From contig CABDWT010000004.1 of assembly GCA_901456055.1 (NCBI GenBank), positions 434,001 through 498,000 on the forward strand: a stretch of DNA of 64,000 nt, given 5' to 3'. The position numbers and the translations under genes were made by a program. The first letter of the stretch is position 1. Each line of letters opens with the position of its first letter. This document shows, piece after piece, positions 7,556 through 16,969 of this stretch. The notes under the pieces are model-generated. The model searched no databases, had not been told where the DNA came from, and was given only the letters and a program-made list of their open reading frames with translations. Origin of the DNA: Phytobacter ursingii (GTDB lineage Bacteria > Pseudomonadota > Gammaproteobacteria > Enterobacterales > Enterobacteriaceae).

Positions 7556-8515
7556 ATGACTTATGTGATTGTTCATGCCCTCGCACCGATTTTCATCATC
7601 ATGTTGCTGGGTTTCTGGGCGGGCAAGGCCAAAATGGTGGATAACAAGAATGTTTCCCTGCTCAACATTTTCGTTATGGATTTCGCACTCCCCGCTGCGT
7701 TGTTCAGCGCCACCGTGCAAACACCGTGGACCGGTATCGTTGCCCAGTCTCCGCTGATCCTGGTCCTGACGCTGGCAATGTGGGTGACTTACGCGGTTAT
7801 CTACTTCCTGGCGACCCGCGTCTTTAAAAAATCGCCGCAGGATGCCGCCGTGCTGACCCTGACCGTGGCGCTGCCAAACTATGCGGCGCTGGGGCTGCCT
7901 ATTCTGGGCAGCGTGCTGGGTGAAGGGTCTTCTACATCGCTTTCTGTCGCGGTGTCGATTGCTTGTGGCTCAGTATTGATGACCCCGTTCTGCCTGCTGA
8001 TTCTGGAACGTGAAAAAGCCCGTGGGCAAGGTGGTCACTCCGGCTCCACGCTGGCTATGTTGCCAGTATTGATGTGGCGCTCGCTGAAAAAACCGATTGT
8101 GATGGGGCCGCTGTTAGGCGTGATCCTTTCGGCGATTGGCATCAAAATGCCGGAACTGCTGTTGGCGGCGATTAAACCGCTGGGCCTGTCCGCAACCGCA
8201 GCGGCGCTATTCCTGACCGGGGTGATCCTCTCCGCCCGTAAACTGCAAATCAACACCATGGTCATCACCTCAACCATCGCCAAACTGCTGATTCAGCCCT
8301 TTATCGCCTGGGGCATCGTGCTGATTTTTGGTCTGCACGGTTCGGTGGCGATCACCGCGATTCTGATGATTGCACTGTCTGCCGGTTTCTTCGGCGTGGT
8401 ATTCGGCAACCGCTTTGGCGTGCAATCGCCGGATGCAGAAGCCGTGCTGCTGTTAAGCTCTGTACTGTGTATTCTGTCGTTGCCGTTGTTTATCTCGCTG
8501 ACCTCAGGAATCTAA
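7556..8515 (+). CDS. mdcF: malonate transporter MdcF (AEC family)
   Basis: A 319-residue integral membrane protein of the auxin efflux carrier family, with about ten hydrophobic segments in two five-helix halves separated by a basic loop around residue 155. In Klebsiella the gene between mdcE and mdcG encodes the probable malonate carrier; its place here supports the same role. It lies 129 bases after mdcE, the largest gap inside the operon, and three bases before mdcG. Confidence 0.93.
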   Translation: MTYVIVHALAPIFIIMLLGFWAGKAKMVDNKNVSLLNIFVMDFALPAALFSATVQTPWTGIVAQSPLILVLTLAMWVTYAVIYFLATRVFKKSPQDAAVLTLTVALPNYAALGLPILGSVLGEGSSTSLSVAVSIACGSVLMTPFCLLILEREKARGQGGHSGSTLAMLPVLMWRSLKKPIVMGPLLGVILSAIGIKMPELLLAAIKPLGLSATAAALFLTGVILSARKLQINTMVITSTIAKLLIQPFIAWGIVLIFGLHGSVAITAILMIALSAGFFGVVFGNRFGVQSPDAEAVLLLSSVLCILSLPLFISLTSGI

Positions 8516-8518
8516 ACC

Positions 8519-9133
8519 ATGAAAACATTACGACCGCACGACCTTGTCTGGCTGGCTGACCGTCGCGCCCTGGAAGGCGTGACCGAAGCCTGGGTTGAAG
8601 AGATATGGCATCCCGGTTTACCGGTAGTGGTGCGGCGTGATGTGAATCCTAATGGCCGCGTACCCGTCGGGATACGCGGCCTCAAACGTGAACAGCGCGC
8701 GGCGGCCTGGGTTGCTCCTGAGCACGTTATCCGCGTCGTCTCTCCGGAAGAGCTCGTTGATACACAGACACTGGTCCGTTCGCCGTTTATCACTCAGCCG
8801 CCCGTGCAGGTCGCGTTTCAGTTGGCGCAGCAGCGTTGGCCGTGGGTCTGGGGAATTACGGGCAGTAGCGGTTATAGCCTGGCAACCGGGATTCCGGTGT
8901 TGCATGCGACCAGCGATCTCGACCTGCTGATCCGCGCGCCGCAGCCGCTGGCGCGCGAGGTATTACTTCGCTGGCAGCAGCAGATTTCAGGCGCCTTATG
9001 CCGGGTTGATACGCAGGTCAATGTTCCGCAGGGCGGCTTTGCGCTCTCGGAGTGGCTGCGTGACGGCAGGGTGCTCCTGAAAACGAATCGCGGGCCACAG
9101 TTGGTCAGCGATCCCTGGTTTGAGGGGAATTAA
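8519..9133 (+). CDS. mdcG: holo-ACP synthase, phosphoribosyl-dephospho-CoA transferase
   Basis: A 204-residue nucleotidyltransferase. It transfers the group made by MdcB onto Ser25 of MdcC. The nucleotidyltransferase signature is present: GSSGYSLATG (115-124), then the metal-binding pair in DLDLL (Asp133 and Asp135). These correspond within one residue to the aspartates known to be essential in Klebsiella MdcG. The stop codon abuts the mdcH ATG with no spacer, so translation is coupled. Confidence 0.95.
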   Translation: MKTLRPHDLVWLADRRALEGVTEAWVEEIWHPGLPVVVRRDVNPNGRVPVGIRGLKREQRAAAWVAPEHVIRVVSPEELVDTQTLVRSPFITQPPVQVAFQLAQQRWPWVWGITGSSGYSLATGIPVLHATSDLDLLIRAPQPLAREVLLRWQQQISGALCRVDTQVNVPQGGFALSEWLRDGRVLLKTNRGPQLVSDPWFEGN

Positions 9134-10039
9134 ATGAAAATTCTGTTTACCTTTCCGGGTCAGGGAACGCAGCATCCGGGGATGCTGCGTGCGCTTCCGG
9201 GAACGGAACTGGCGCAGGCGCGTGAGGTGCTGGGCGCAGAGATCGATACGCTGGATACAGCCAAAGCCTTGCAACATACGCGCGCCGTTCAGCTTTGTTT
9301 GTTGATAGCCGGAGTGGCCTGGGCGCATGAACTCATGCGCCGGCACGTTTCGCCCGATATCGTCAGCGGGCTGTCGATTGGCGCGTATCCGGCCGCGGTC
9401 ATCGCCGGGTCGCTGGATTATGCCGATGCCCTGCGGCTTGTGGCTTTGCGCGGGGATTTGATGGAACAGGCCTGGCCTCACGGTTATGGTCTGACGGCGA
9501 TCATGGGCCTGACGCTGCCGCAGGTGGAAACACTGGTGGAAGGGAGCGGGGCGTATATTGCCAATCTGAATGCCGAGACCCAGATTGTGATTGCCGGTAG
9601 TGATGCGGCGATGGCGGATGTGGGGCAGAAAGCGCTCGCCAAAGGCGCGAATAAAGTTCGTCGTCTTGATGTCAGCGTACCGTCGCACTGTGCGCTACTG
9701 GCTGAGCCCGCGCAAAAACTGGCCGAGGCATTTCGCAAGGTGACACTTTCTCGCCCGAACTGTGCTTACCTCAGTGGTAGCACCGGACGTGTACTGTGGC
9801 AGGCCGATAAGATTGCCGACGATCTGGCAATGAACATGGCGCGGACCGTACGCTGGCAGGAGGCGATGATTGCGGCAAACGAACGCGAAGCACGGCTGGC
9901 GATTGAGATGCCGCCTGGCGGCATACTGACCTGTTTAACCCGTCAGGCCGCCTGGGAAGGTGAGTCAGTCTCGCTGGAACGTAGCGGAATGGATGTGGCT
10001 GTACATCTGGCGAAACGGCTCAGAGCGCAGGCCGGGTGA
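9134..10039 (+). CDS. mdcH: malonyl-CoA:ACP transacylase of malonate decarboxylase (epsilon)
   Basis: A 301-residue acyltransferase of the FabD type. The nucleophile motif GLSIG places the active serine at residue 81, and TFPGQGTQ near the N-terminus forms the usual oxyanion segment. It first loads the new holo-carrier with malonyl from malonyl-CoA so the catalytic cycle can begin. It is the last operon gene; about 30 bases downstream come palindromic repeats and then the convergent mdcR. Confidence 0.95.
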   Translation: MKILFTFPGQGTQHPGMLRALPGTELAQAREVLGAEIDTLDTAKALQHTRAVQLCLLIAGVAWAHELMRRHVSPDIVSGLSIGAYPAAVIAGSLDYADALRLVALRGDLMEQAWPHGYGLTAIMGLTLPQVETLVEGSGAYIANLNAETQIVIAGSDAAMADVGQKALAKGANKVRRLDVSVPSHCALLAEPAQKLAEAFRKVTLSRPNCAYLSGSTGRVLWQADKIADDLAMNMARTVRWQEAMIAANEREARLAIEMPPGGILTCLTRQAAWEGESVSLERSGMDVAVHLAKRLRAQAG

Positions 10040-10064
10040 CAATACGTAGTCGACTCTGCGACTG

Positions 10065-10145
10065 TAGCCCGGCTAAGCCGCGCGCCAGCCGGGTATAGGC
10101 CGCGTTGGTGCTTTCCCGGGTGGCGGCGTAAACGCCTGACCCGGG
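10065..10145. repeat. two REP-like palindromes between mdcH and mdcR
   Basis: Unit 1 has CCCGGCT (10068-10074) paired with AGCCGGG (10087-10093). Unit 2 has CCCGGGT (10115-10121) paired with ACCCGGG (10139-10145), with an inner GGCG/CGCC stem. Flanks such as GTAGCCCGG, CGGGCTAC and GCTTATCGGGCC look like enterobacterial REP elements. They lie between two convergent genes, the usual place for REPs, where they protect mRNA ends or bind gyrase. Confidence 0.7.
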
Positions 10146-10181
10146 CTACGTCCGTTGGTGCTTCGCTTATCGGGCCGACAA

Positions 10182-11114
10182 TCAGGCGTTTTCCTGTCGG
10201 TTTCTGGCGTACATACGACCTTCCGCCGCCAGCGCCAGCAGGTTCGGGTCATGCTCGCGATTGCGGGCAAAGACGATGGCGATCTGCTGCTGCATCTGGT
10301 AGGGCTGTGCGAGTTTAAGTAACTGCACCGAGTTCTCATACACCTTCTTCATCCGCCCCGGCATCAACGTGAAGCCAACGCCCGCCTGCACCAGGCTCAG
10401 CATAGAAAAGATGTCGTTCACCCGGGTGACAATCTCAGGCTCAAATCCGGCGATGTGGAAGGCTTCCTGGAACCCGGCGTACGTGGCAAATCCTTCGGCG
10501 AGAGAAACGAATTTTTGCTGGCGATAGTCGCGTAAATCAGCGGGGGCGGAGGTATGCAGTTTCGCTGCTGCTGGTGCGGCCAGAAAGATTTCATCGTGGA
10601 AGAGCGGCAGCATTTCGAGGTTGGCAGAATCAAGTTCCGACTCAGAAATGGAGATCAATATTGCATCCAGCGACCCTTCCTCAAGTTTCTGCAACAGGGT
10701 CTCGTTTGACCCCATCGTCAAATCCATCTCCAGCTGCGGGCGGCGCAGTTTCATCCCCATAATCAACTGGGGGACGGTTTCAAGGGTGAGGGAATAGAGC
10801 GTGCCAACACGCAAACGATTCTGGCCGATACCCGCCATCTTACGGGCTTCTGCCAGGCCTCGTTCCATGATTTGCGTGGCCTCCTGGCAGTACTCCAGCA
10901 ATGTCCAGGCTGCGGGAAGGGGCAGTAAGTTACGCCCCTTATGAACAAACAGCGGGCAGCGTACGTTCTCCTCCAGCGTATGCAACGCACGATGCACACT
11001 CACGCCGCTGAGGTTCAGCGCCTCGGCGGTTCGGGCGATATTGCCTTTCTCCATGAAGGCCATAAAAATGGCCAGCTTGCGAAAGGTGAGGTCACTGGTG
11101 ATGTCGGGGGTCAT
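10182..11114 (-). CDS. mdcR: LysR-type regulator of the malonate decarboxylase operon
   Basis: A 310-residue LysR-type transcription factor. The winged helix-turn-helix lies at about residues 9-68 (FRKLAIFMAFMEKGNIARTA, SVHRALHTLEEN) and the ligand-binding domain follows. Position beside mdcABCDEFGH makes it the likely malonate-responsive activator MdcR. It is convergent with mdcH, not divergent from mdcA, and starts only 18 bases beyond the yheS stop on the same strand, so it may be partly co-transcribed with yheS. No divergent promoter autoregulation is possible in this arrangement. Confidence 0.88.
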   Translation of the reverse strand: MTPDITSDLTFRKLAIFMAFMEKGNIARTAEALNLSGVSVHRALHTLEENVRCPLFVHKGRNLLPLPAAWTLLEYCQEATQIMERGLAEARKMAGIGQNRLRVGTLYSLTLETVPQLIMGMKLRRPQLEMDLTMGSNETLLQKLEEGSLDAILISISESELDSANLEMLPLFHDEIFLAAPAAAKLHTSAPADLRDYRQQKFVSLAEGFATYAGFQEAFHIAGFEPEIVTRVNDIFSMLSLVQAGVGFTLMPGRMKKVYENSVQLLKLAQPYQMQQQIAIVFARNREHDPNLLALAAEGRMYARNRQENA

Positions 11115-11132
11115 CTCCGCCTGCCTGCGTGA

Positions 11133-13037
11133 TTAATCGGTTTGCAGCATTGCCTCAAGCTGCTCGTGCGCCGCCAGCCATGCCATTTCGCACTCTTCAA
11201 GACCAGCTTTTGCCTTTGCCTGTTGTTGCAGACACTCGGTAAGCTCTGCTTTACGGCTTTGGTCATACAGGCCGCTGTCTCCGAGCTTCTCTTCCGCCAG
11301 GGCTAACTGAGCATTAAGCTTTTCCATCTCTTTTTCGAGGCGGGTGATCTCTTTGCGCAGCGGTTGCGTTTGGGTTCGCAGTTCGGCTTCACGGCGTTTC
11401 TGGTCTTTTCGCGCCTGTGCACTGTTGGCGTTGTCTTTCGGTGCATCGGTCGGCTGGCTTTCCTGTTTCTGGATGTCGCTCAGCCACTGCTGATAATCTT
11501 CCAGATCGCCATCGAACGGTTCGACTTTACCGTCGTGTACCAGGTATAAATCGTCCGTGGTGGAGCGTAGCAGGTGACGGTCGTGCGACACCACCACCAG
11601 CGCGCCTTCAAATTCGATTAACGCTTCGGTCAACGCCTGACGCATGTCGAGATCGAGGTGGTTGGTGGGTTCATCGAGTAGCAGCAGGTTCGGACGCTGC
11701 CAGACGATCAGCGCCAGCACCAGGCGTGCTTTTTCACCCCCGGAGAAGCGGCGGGTCTCTTCGCTGACTTTGTCGCCCTGAAAACCAAAACCGCCGAGAT
11801 AATCACGAAGCTTTTGCTCCAGCTCCTGCGGGGCCATGCGCGCCAGATGCTGTAACGGCGACTCGTCGGCACGTAAGAACTCCAGTTGATGCTGGGCGAA
11901 ATAGCCAAGCTTGATGCCTTTCGCCAGACCGATATCGCCGCTAAAGGGCGTCAGTTCACCGGCCAGCAGTTTAATAAGCGTTGATTTCCCGGCGCCGTTG
12001 CGGCCCAGTAACCCGATTCGCGATCCCGGCACCAGATTGAGCTTAATAGAGTCGAGAATGACGCGATCGCCATAGCCGGCGCTGATTTTTTCCATTTTCA
12101 GCAGCGGGTTAGGCAGGCTTTCTGGCGCACGGAAACTAAAGTGGAATGGGTTATCCACATGGGCCGGGGCGATAAGCTCCATACGCTCCAGCATTTTGAT
12201 GCGGCTTTGCGCCTGCTTCGCTTTGCTGGCTTTGGCCTTGAAGCGATCAATAAAACTTTGCAGATGCGCCACACGCTCCTGCTGGCTTTCGTACATTGCC
12301 TGTTGCTGTGCCAGCCGGGTTGCGCGCTGACGTTCAAAGGAGCTGTAGTTGCCGGTGTATTCGAACATGGTTTGCTGTTCGATATGAATAATTTTATCCA
12401 CCACCGGATCGAGGAAGTCACGATCGTGGGAGATCAGAATCAGAGTGCCCTGATAGCTTTTCAACCACTTTTCCAGCCAGATCACCGCGTCGAGATCGAG
12501 GTGGTTGGTCGGTTCATCGAGCAGCAGCAGGTCGGAGCGGCAGATCAGCGCCTGGGCGAGGTTAAGGCGCATACGCCAGCCGCCGGAGAAATCGCTGACC
12601 GGACGTTCGAGCTGTTCGTTAGAAAAACCCAGACCGTGTAACAAACTTGAGGCCCGCGAACGGATGGTCCAGGCGTCGATAGCATCGAGCTTGCCGTGGA
12701 CGGTCGCGATGGCATGACCGTCATTGCGTTCGTTGGCCGCATTGAGTTCTGCTTCGAGCCGACGGTATTCGCGATCGCCATCAATCACATAATCGAGTGC
12801 GGGCATTGGCAGGGCAGGGGTTTCCTGATTCACCCACGCCAGTTGCCAGTTATTGGGAAAGGTAAAACTACCGCCATCAGCGCTGAGCTCGTTTTTCAAA
12901 AGCGCCAGCAACGTAGATTTGCCGCAGCCGTTTTTGCCCACCAGGCCGACTTTCTGACCCGGGTTGATGGTAGCTGTGGCGTTATCCAGCAGGACACGCA
13001 CGCCGCGACGAATTTGTAACGAGGAGAAAACAATCAT
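11133..13037 (-). CDS. yheS: ABC-F ATPase YheS
   Basis: A 634-residue soluble protein with two ABC domains and no membrane segments. Walker A motifs are GLVGKNGCGKST and GLLGRNGAGKST, signatures are VSDFSGGWRMRL and FSGGEKARL, and Walker B ends in LLLDEPTNHLD in both halves. A charged linker (about 240-290) and a coiled-coil tail (about 530-634) complete the ABC-F layout. Members such as EttA act on the ribosome; YheS is reported to help translation of difficult sequences. In E. coli yheT follows directly; here the mdc block intervenes. Confidence 0.96.
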   Translation of the reverse strand: MIVFSSLQIRRGVRVLLDNATATINPGQKVGLVGKNGCGKSTLLALLKNELSADGGSFTFPNNWQLAWVNQETPALPMPALDYVIDGDREYRRLEAELNAANERNDGHAIATVHGKLDAIDAWTIRSRASSLLHGLGFSNEQLERPVSDFSGGWRMRLNLAQALICRSDLLLLDEPTNHLDLDAVIWLEKWLKSYQGTLILISHDRDFLDPVVDKIIHIEQQTMFEYTGNYSSFERQRATRLAQQQAMYESQQERVAHLQSFIDRFKAKASKAKQAQSRIKMLERMELIAPAHVDNPFHFSFRAPESLPNPLLKMEKISAGYGDRVILDSIKLNLVPGSRIGLLGRNGAGKSTLIKLLAGELTPFSGDIGLAKGIKLGYFAQHQLEFLRADESPLQHLARMAPQELEQKLRDYLGGFGFQGDKVSEETRRFSGGEKARLVLALIVWQRPNLLLLDEPTNHLDLDMRQALTEALIEFEGALVVVSHDRHLLRSTTDDLYLVHDGKVEPFDGDLEDYQQWLSDIQKQESQPTDAPKDNANSAQARKDQKRREAELRTQTQPLRKEITRLEKEMEKLNAQLALAEEKLGDSGLYDQSRKAELTECLQQQAKAKAGLEECEMAWLAAHEQLEAMLQTD

Positions 13038-13207
13038 AAGGCGCCGTATGTTCAGACTATGTTAATTTGTCATTATGATAATGTAAGTAGTGAGCGGTTT
13101 CGCCTCACCAGGCCCGCAATGGTAGCCCAAAACAAAGAATTTAGACAAAATCATTCTGGCCGCTGAATGCGGTAATAAAAATGACAGGTTTTACGCCCGG
13201 GAGGGGG

Positions 13208-13762
13208 ATGATGTCCCAGACAGCAAAAGTACTGCTGCTGTATGCCCATCCGGAATCACAGGACTCGGTGGCAAATCGAGTTTTGCTCAAGCCGGCAAAG
13301 CAACTGCACAATGTCACCGTGCATGACCTCTATGCACACTATCCAGATTTTTTTATTGATATTCCCCGGGAACAGGCATTGCTGCGCGAGCATGATGTCA
13401 TCGTTTTCCAACATCCTCTTTATACCTACAGCTGCCCGGCGCTACTAAAGGAGTGGTTTGACCGCGTGCTTACGCGTGAATTCGCCAGCGGCCCGGCGGG
13501 GAGTCAGCTCGCGGGAAAGTACTGGCGTAGTGTTATCACCACCGGCGAGCCGGAGGCAGCCTATCGCCATGACGGACTCAACCGTTATCCCATGAGCGAT
13601 ATTTTGCGCCCTTTTGAGTTAACGGCGGCAATGTGCCGCATGCACTGGATGAATCCTATAATCATTTACTGGGCGCGTAGACAGTCGCCTGAAGCGCTGG
13701 CAAATCATGCGAAAGCCTACGGTGACTGGCTGGCCTCGCCGATCATGACGGGAGGTCTGTAA
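13208..13762 (+). CDS. kefG: KefB ancillary protein KefG, NAD(P)H oxidoreductase fold
   Basis: A flavodoxin-like quinone-reductase family protein of 184 residues. It is the accessory subunit needed for full activity of the K+ efflux system KefB. I chose the MMSQ start at 13208 because it matches the E. coli protein and is preceded by GGAGGGGG; the longer open frame to 13181 adds nine residues. A quinone-reductase-like [19 protein letters not shown] motif is visible. The stop overlaps kefB by one base. Confidence 0.93.
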   Translation: MMSQTAKVLLLYAHPESQDSVANRVLLKPAKQLHNVTVHDLYAHYPDFFIDIPREQALLREHDVIVFQHPLYTYSCPALLKEWFDRVLTREFASGPAGSQLAGKYWRSVITTGEPEAAYRHDGLNRYPMSDILRPFELTAAMCRMHWMNPIIIYWARRQSPEALANHAKAYGDWLASPIMTGGL

Positions 13763-15567
13763 TGGAAGGTTCGGATTTGTTGCTGGCAGGCGTCCTGTTT
13801 CTCTTCGCTGCGGTGGTGGCGGTTCCGCTTGCTGCCAGGCTAGGGATTGGCGCGGTACTCGGTTACTTGCTGGCGGGGATTGCCATCGGCCCATGGGGGC
13901 TGGGTTTTATCAGCGATGTTGATGAGATCCTCCATTTTTCGGAACTCGGGGTCGTCTTCCTGATGTTCATTATTGGTCTGGAGCTGAATCCGTCAAAACT
14001 CTGGGCGCTGCGTCGTTCCATCTTTGGCGTAGGCGCCGCGCAGGTGCTGATTAGCGCGGCTATCCTGGCCGGATTACTGATGCTGACGCAATTCTCCTGG
14101 CAAGCGGCGGTGATTGGCGGGATTGGTCTGGCGATGTCATCCACCGCGATGGCGCTGCAGCTAATGCGTGAAAAAGGGATGAATCGCAGCGAGTCGGGGC
14201 AACTGGGCTTCTCGGTCCTGTTGTTTCAGGACCTGGCGGTGATCCCGGCGCTGGCGCTGGTACCGCTCCTGGCGGGTAATGGCGACGATCATCCGGACTG
14301 GGTAAAGATAGGCATTAAGGTGCTGGTGTTTGCGGGCGTGTTGGTTGGCGGACGCTACCTGTTGCGCCCGGTGTTTCGCTTTATTGCCGCATCCGGCGTG
14401 CGCGAAGTCTTTACCGCTGCAACATTGTTACTGGTCCTCGGATCGGCGCTGTTTATGGATGCGCTGGGGCTGTCGATGGCGCTGGGTACCTTTATTGCGG
14501 GTGTGCTGCTGGCGGAAAGTGAATATCGTCATGAGCTGGAAATTGCCATCGATCCGTTTAAAGGGCTGCTGTTAGGGTTGTTCTTTATTTCCGTCGGCAT
14601 GGCGCTCAATCTGGGCGTGCTCTATACCCACCTGTTATGGGTGCTGGCAAGCGTTGCCGTGCTGGTGGCTGTGAAAACGGCGGTACTTTATTTGCTGGCG
14701 CGGCTCAATGGCATGCGCAGTTCCGAACGCATGCAATTTGCCGGGGTATTGAGCCAGGGGGGAGAATTCGCTTTTGTGCTTTTTTCATCGGCCTCCTCAC
14801 AGCGCCTGTTTCACAATGATCAAATGGCGCTGCTGCTGGTGACGGTCACCTTATCCATGATGACTACGCCAGCGCTGATGAAGCTCATCGATAAGTTGTT
14901 GTCGCGGCGTTTTAACCAGCCAGAAGATGAAGACGAAATGCCGTGGGTTGACGATGACAAACCGCAGGTGATTGTGGTGGGATTCGGGCGTTTCGGTCAG
15001 GTGATTGGTCGCCTGCTGATGGCCAATAAAATGCGCATAACGGTACTTGAACGTGATATCAGCGCCGTTAATCTGATGCGTAAATATGGTTATAAAGTCT
15101 ATTACGGCGATGCCACGCAGCTTGAATTATTGCGTTCTGCAGGAGCGGAAGAGGCCCAGTCCATCGTCATTACCTGTAACGATCCGGAAGATACGATGAA
15201 GCTGGTGGAGTTGTGTCAGCAACATTTCCCGCAGCTTAAGATCATGGCGCGTGCGCGGGGCCGTGTGGAAGCCCATGAGCTCTTGCAGGTGGGGGTAACA
15301 CAATTTTCCCGTGAGACGTTTTCCAGTGCGCTGGAATTAGGCCGTAAAACACTTATCTCGGTGGGGATGCACCCGCATCAGGCCCACCGCGCGCAGTTGC
15401 ACTTTAAGCGTCTCGATATGCGTATGCTGCGTGAGCTGATGCCAGTGCATACCGATACGATGCAAATTTCCCGTGTGCGGGAAGCGAGACGAGAGCTGGA
15501 AGAGATTTTTCAGCGTGAAATGCAACAAGAACGTCGCCAACTGGATGGCTGGGACGAGTTTGAATAA
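13762..15567 (+). CDS. kefB: glutathione-regulated potassium efflux antiporter KefB
   Basis: A 601-residue CPA2 family K+/H+ antiporter, the same length as E. coli KefB. The first 380 residues hold about 12-13 membrane segments. After the charged linker ([13 protein letters not shown]) a cytoplasmic TrkA-N/RCK domain starts with the nucleotide-binding [13 protein letters not shown]. Glutathione keeps the system closed and glutathione adducts of electrophiles open it, acidifying the cytoplasm for protection. Translationally coupled to kefG; yheV follows 10 bases later. Confidence 0.96.
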   Translation: MEGSDLLLAGVLFLFAAVVAVPLAARLGIGAVLGYLLAGIAIGPWGLGFISDVDEILHFSELGVVFLMFIIGLELNPSKLWALRRSIFGVGAAQVLISAAILAGLLMLTQFSWQAAVIGGIGLAMSSTAMALQLMREKGMNRSESGQLGFSVLLFQDLAVIPALALVPLLAGNGDDHPDWVKIGIKVLVFAGVLVGGRYLLRPVFRFIAASGVREVFTAATLLLVLGSALFMDALGLSMALGTFIAGVLLAESEYRHELEIAIDPFKGLLLGLFFISVGMALNLGVLYTHLLWVLASVAVLVAVKTAVLYLLARLNGMRSSERMQFAGVLSQGGEFAFVLFSSASSQRLFHNDQMALLLVTVTLSMMTTPALMKLIDKLLSRRFNQPEDEDEMPWVDDDKPQVIVVGFGRFGQVIGRLLMANKMRITVLERDISAVNLMRKYGYKVYYGDATQLELLRSAGAEEAQSIVITCNDPEDTMKLVELCQQHFPQLKIMARARGRVEAHELLQVGVTQFSRETFSSALELGRKTLISVGMHPHQAHRAQLHFKRLDMRMLRELMPVHTDTMQISRVREARRELEEIFQREMQQERRQLDGWDEFE

Positions 15568-15577
15568 GGGGGAACCC

Positions 15578-15778
15578 ATGGCAGTACGTAAACGTTTTAT
15601 TGCCGGGGCCGTATGCCCTTCCTGCCAGGCGCAGGATTCGATGGCAATGTGGCGCGAGAATAATGTCGATATTGTTGAATGTGTTAAGTGCGGTCATCAG
15701 ATGCGTGAGGCGGATAAAGAGGCCCGCGAGCATGTCCGTAAAGATGAGCAAGTTATCGGGATCTTTCATCCGGACTAG
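15578..15778 (+). CDS. yheV: YheV family putative zinc ribbon protein
   Basis: A 66-residue protein with two CxxC pairs (CPSC near residue 13 and CVKC near residue 35), a small zinc-ribbon pattern. The MAVRKRF start at 15578 gives the same length as E. coli YheV; the longer open frame overlaps the end of kefB and is not needed. It is the last gene of kefG-kefB-yheV. Its function is unknown. Confidence 0.93.
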   Translation: MAVRKRFIAGAVCPSCQAQDSMAMWRENNVDIVECVKCGHQMREADKEAREHVRKDEQVIGIFHPD

Positions 15779-15872
15779 CGATATACCCAGAGTTTTTTTA
15801 AGCTAAAGGGTACACAGGGGCGGATTTCCGTTACAATCTGCGCCAGCAATTTTCCCACGCTCAGGAGATATC

Positions 15873-16466
15873 ATGAAAGTAGCAAAAGACCTGGTGGTCA
15901 GCTTGGCCTATCAGGTACGTACAGAAGACGGTGTATTGGTTGATGAGTCTCCGGTGAGTGCGCCGCTGGACTACCTGCATGGTCATGGTTCCCTGATCTC
16001 TGGCCTGGAAACAGCGCTGGAAGGTCACGATGTCGGCGACAAATTTGATGTTGCTGTAGGCGCGAACGACGCTTACGGTCAGTACGACGAAAACCTGGTA
16101 CAGCGCGTTCCTAAAGACGTCTTCATGGGCGTTGACGAGCTGCAGGTTGGCATGCGTTTCCTGGCTGAAACAGACCAGGGGCCGGTACCGGTAGAAATTA
16201 CCGAAGTGGAAGACGACCACGTCGTCGTTGACGGTAACCACATGCTGGCTGGTCAGAATCTGAAATTCAACGTGGAAGTTGTTGCTATTCGCGAAGCAAC
16301 CGAAGAAGAACTGGCTCACGGCCACGTTCACGGCGCGCATGGCCATGACCACGATCACGACCATGGTCACGATGGTTGCTGCGGCGGCCACGGCCACGAT
16401 CATGACCACGGTCATGAGCACGGCAAAGGTGGTTGTGGCGGTCACGGCGGCTGCGGTTGCCACTAA
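15873..16466 (+). CDS. slyD: FKBP-type peptidyl-prolyl isomerase and nickel metallochaperone SlyD
   Basis: A 197-residue cytoplasmic FKBP. The FKBP domain (about 1-70 and 129-146) is split by the insert-in-flap chaperone domain (about 76-120). The last 50 residues are extremely rich in His, Asp, Gly and Cys (GHDHDHDHGHDGCCGGHGHD), the metal-binding tail that delivers nickel to hydrogenase maturation. Preceded by AGGAG. It ends at a strong bidirectional terminator shared with slyX. Confidence 0.97.
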   Translation: MKVAKDLVVSLAYQVRTEDGVLVDESPVSAPLDYLHGHGSLISGLETALEGHDVGDKFDVAVGANDAYGQYDENLVQRVPKDVFMGVDELQVGMRFLAETDQGPVPVEITEVEDDHVVVDGNHMLAGQNLKFNVEVVAIREATEEELAHGHVHGAHGHDHDHDHGHDGCCGGHGHDHDHGHEHGKGGCGGHGGCGCH

Positions 16467-16483
16467 TCACCGTCGTCACGGCA

Positions 16484-16512
16484 CAAAAAAGCGGGCATTG
16501 CCCGCTTTTTTT
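16484..16512. terminator. bidirectional terminator between slyD and slyX
   Basis: GCGGGC-ATT-GCCCGC forms a six-bp G+C stem flanked by six A on the left and seven T on the right, so it can end transcription from both convergent genes. Confidence 0.9.
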
Positions 16513-16517
16513 ACATC

Positions 16518-16736
16518 TCAATAATGGGGCGGCGGCGTCTCTTCGGACTGTGAAGCGATGTGTGAGGGCTGGCTGGCTTTGAGTTTCTCTGCCATTAAGC
16601 GCATATGTTCGCGCAGCTTCGTCATTTCCAGTTCATGGGAAATGACCGTCTGGTTGAGTTCTTCAATGGTCATTTCCTGGAAGGCCAGTTTGCTTTCCAG
16701 TTCTGCCAGCCGCGCTTCCATTGTTAAATCGTTCAT
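16518..16736 (-). CDS. slyX: coiled-coil protein SlyX
   Basis: A 72-residue acidic coiled-coil protein starting [19 protein letters not shown], with heptads through about residue 50 and the conserved tail EETPPPHY. The start at 16736 gives the E. coli length; an upstream in-frame ATG would add four residues. Function unknown despite the lysis-suppressor name. Convergent with slyD. Confidence 0.95.
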   Translation of the reverse strand: MNDLTMEARLAELESKLAFQEMTIEELNQTVISHELEMTKLREHMRLMAEKLKASQPSHIASQSEETPPPHY

Positions 16737-16828
16737 TGTGTACCTCATTCAACGTTATGCACGGTTATCACCAGGATGACGGATTTTACTGAACTTTCAC
16801 CCCGTCTGCAGCATCCTCCTGGCGACGC

Positions 16829-16856
16829 GAAACTAATTTAAACAAAAATAGTCTGA
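16829..16856 (+). promoter_or_regulatory. sigma-E promoter of fkpA, putative
   Basis: GAAACTA (16829-16835) resembles the sigma-E -35 element GGAACTT, and TCTGA (16852-16856) equals the -10 element, with 16 bases between. fkpA is an established member of the envelope stress (RpoE) regulon in E. coli, which supports the reading. The start would be about 105 bases before the fkpA ATG. Confidence 0.6.
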
Positions 16857-16969
16857 AAACAGGCGATTTCAGGGGGAGACCTTATGTTGATTTCGCCCAC
16901 AACGTTTTATAGTACGTTTCTCATTTACGTTTAACCCTGGGGTGAGATGCCCCGGCCCTGGAGATATGG

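Noticed and set aside
16330-16455. Repetitive CAC/GGT/GAC sequence at the end of slyD that looks like a repeat array
   Set aside because: It is coding sequence for the His/Gly/Cys metal-binding tail and continues the slyD frame; not a CRISPR or satellite.
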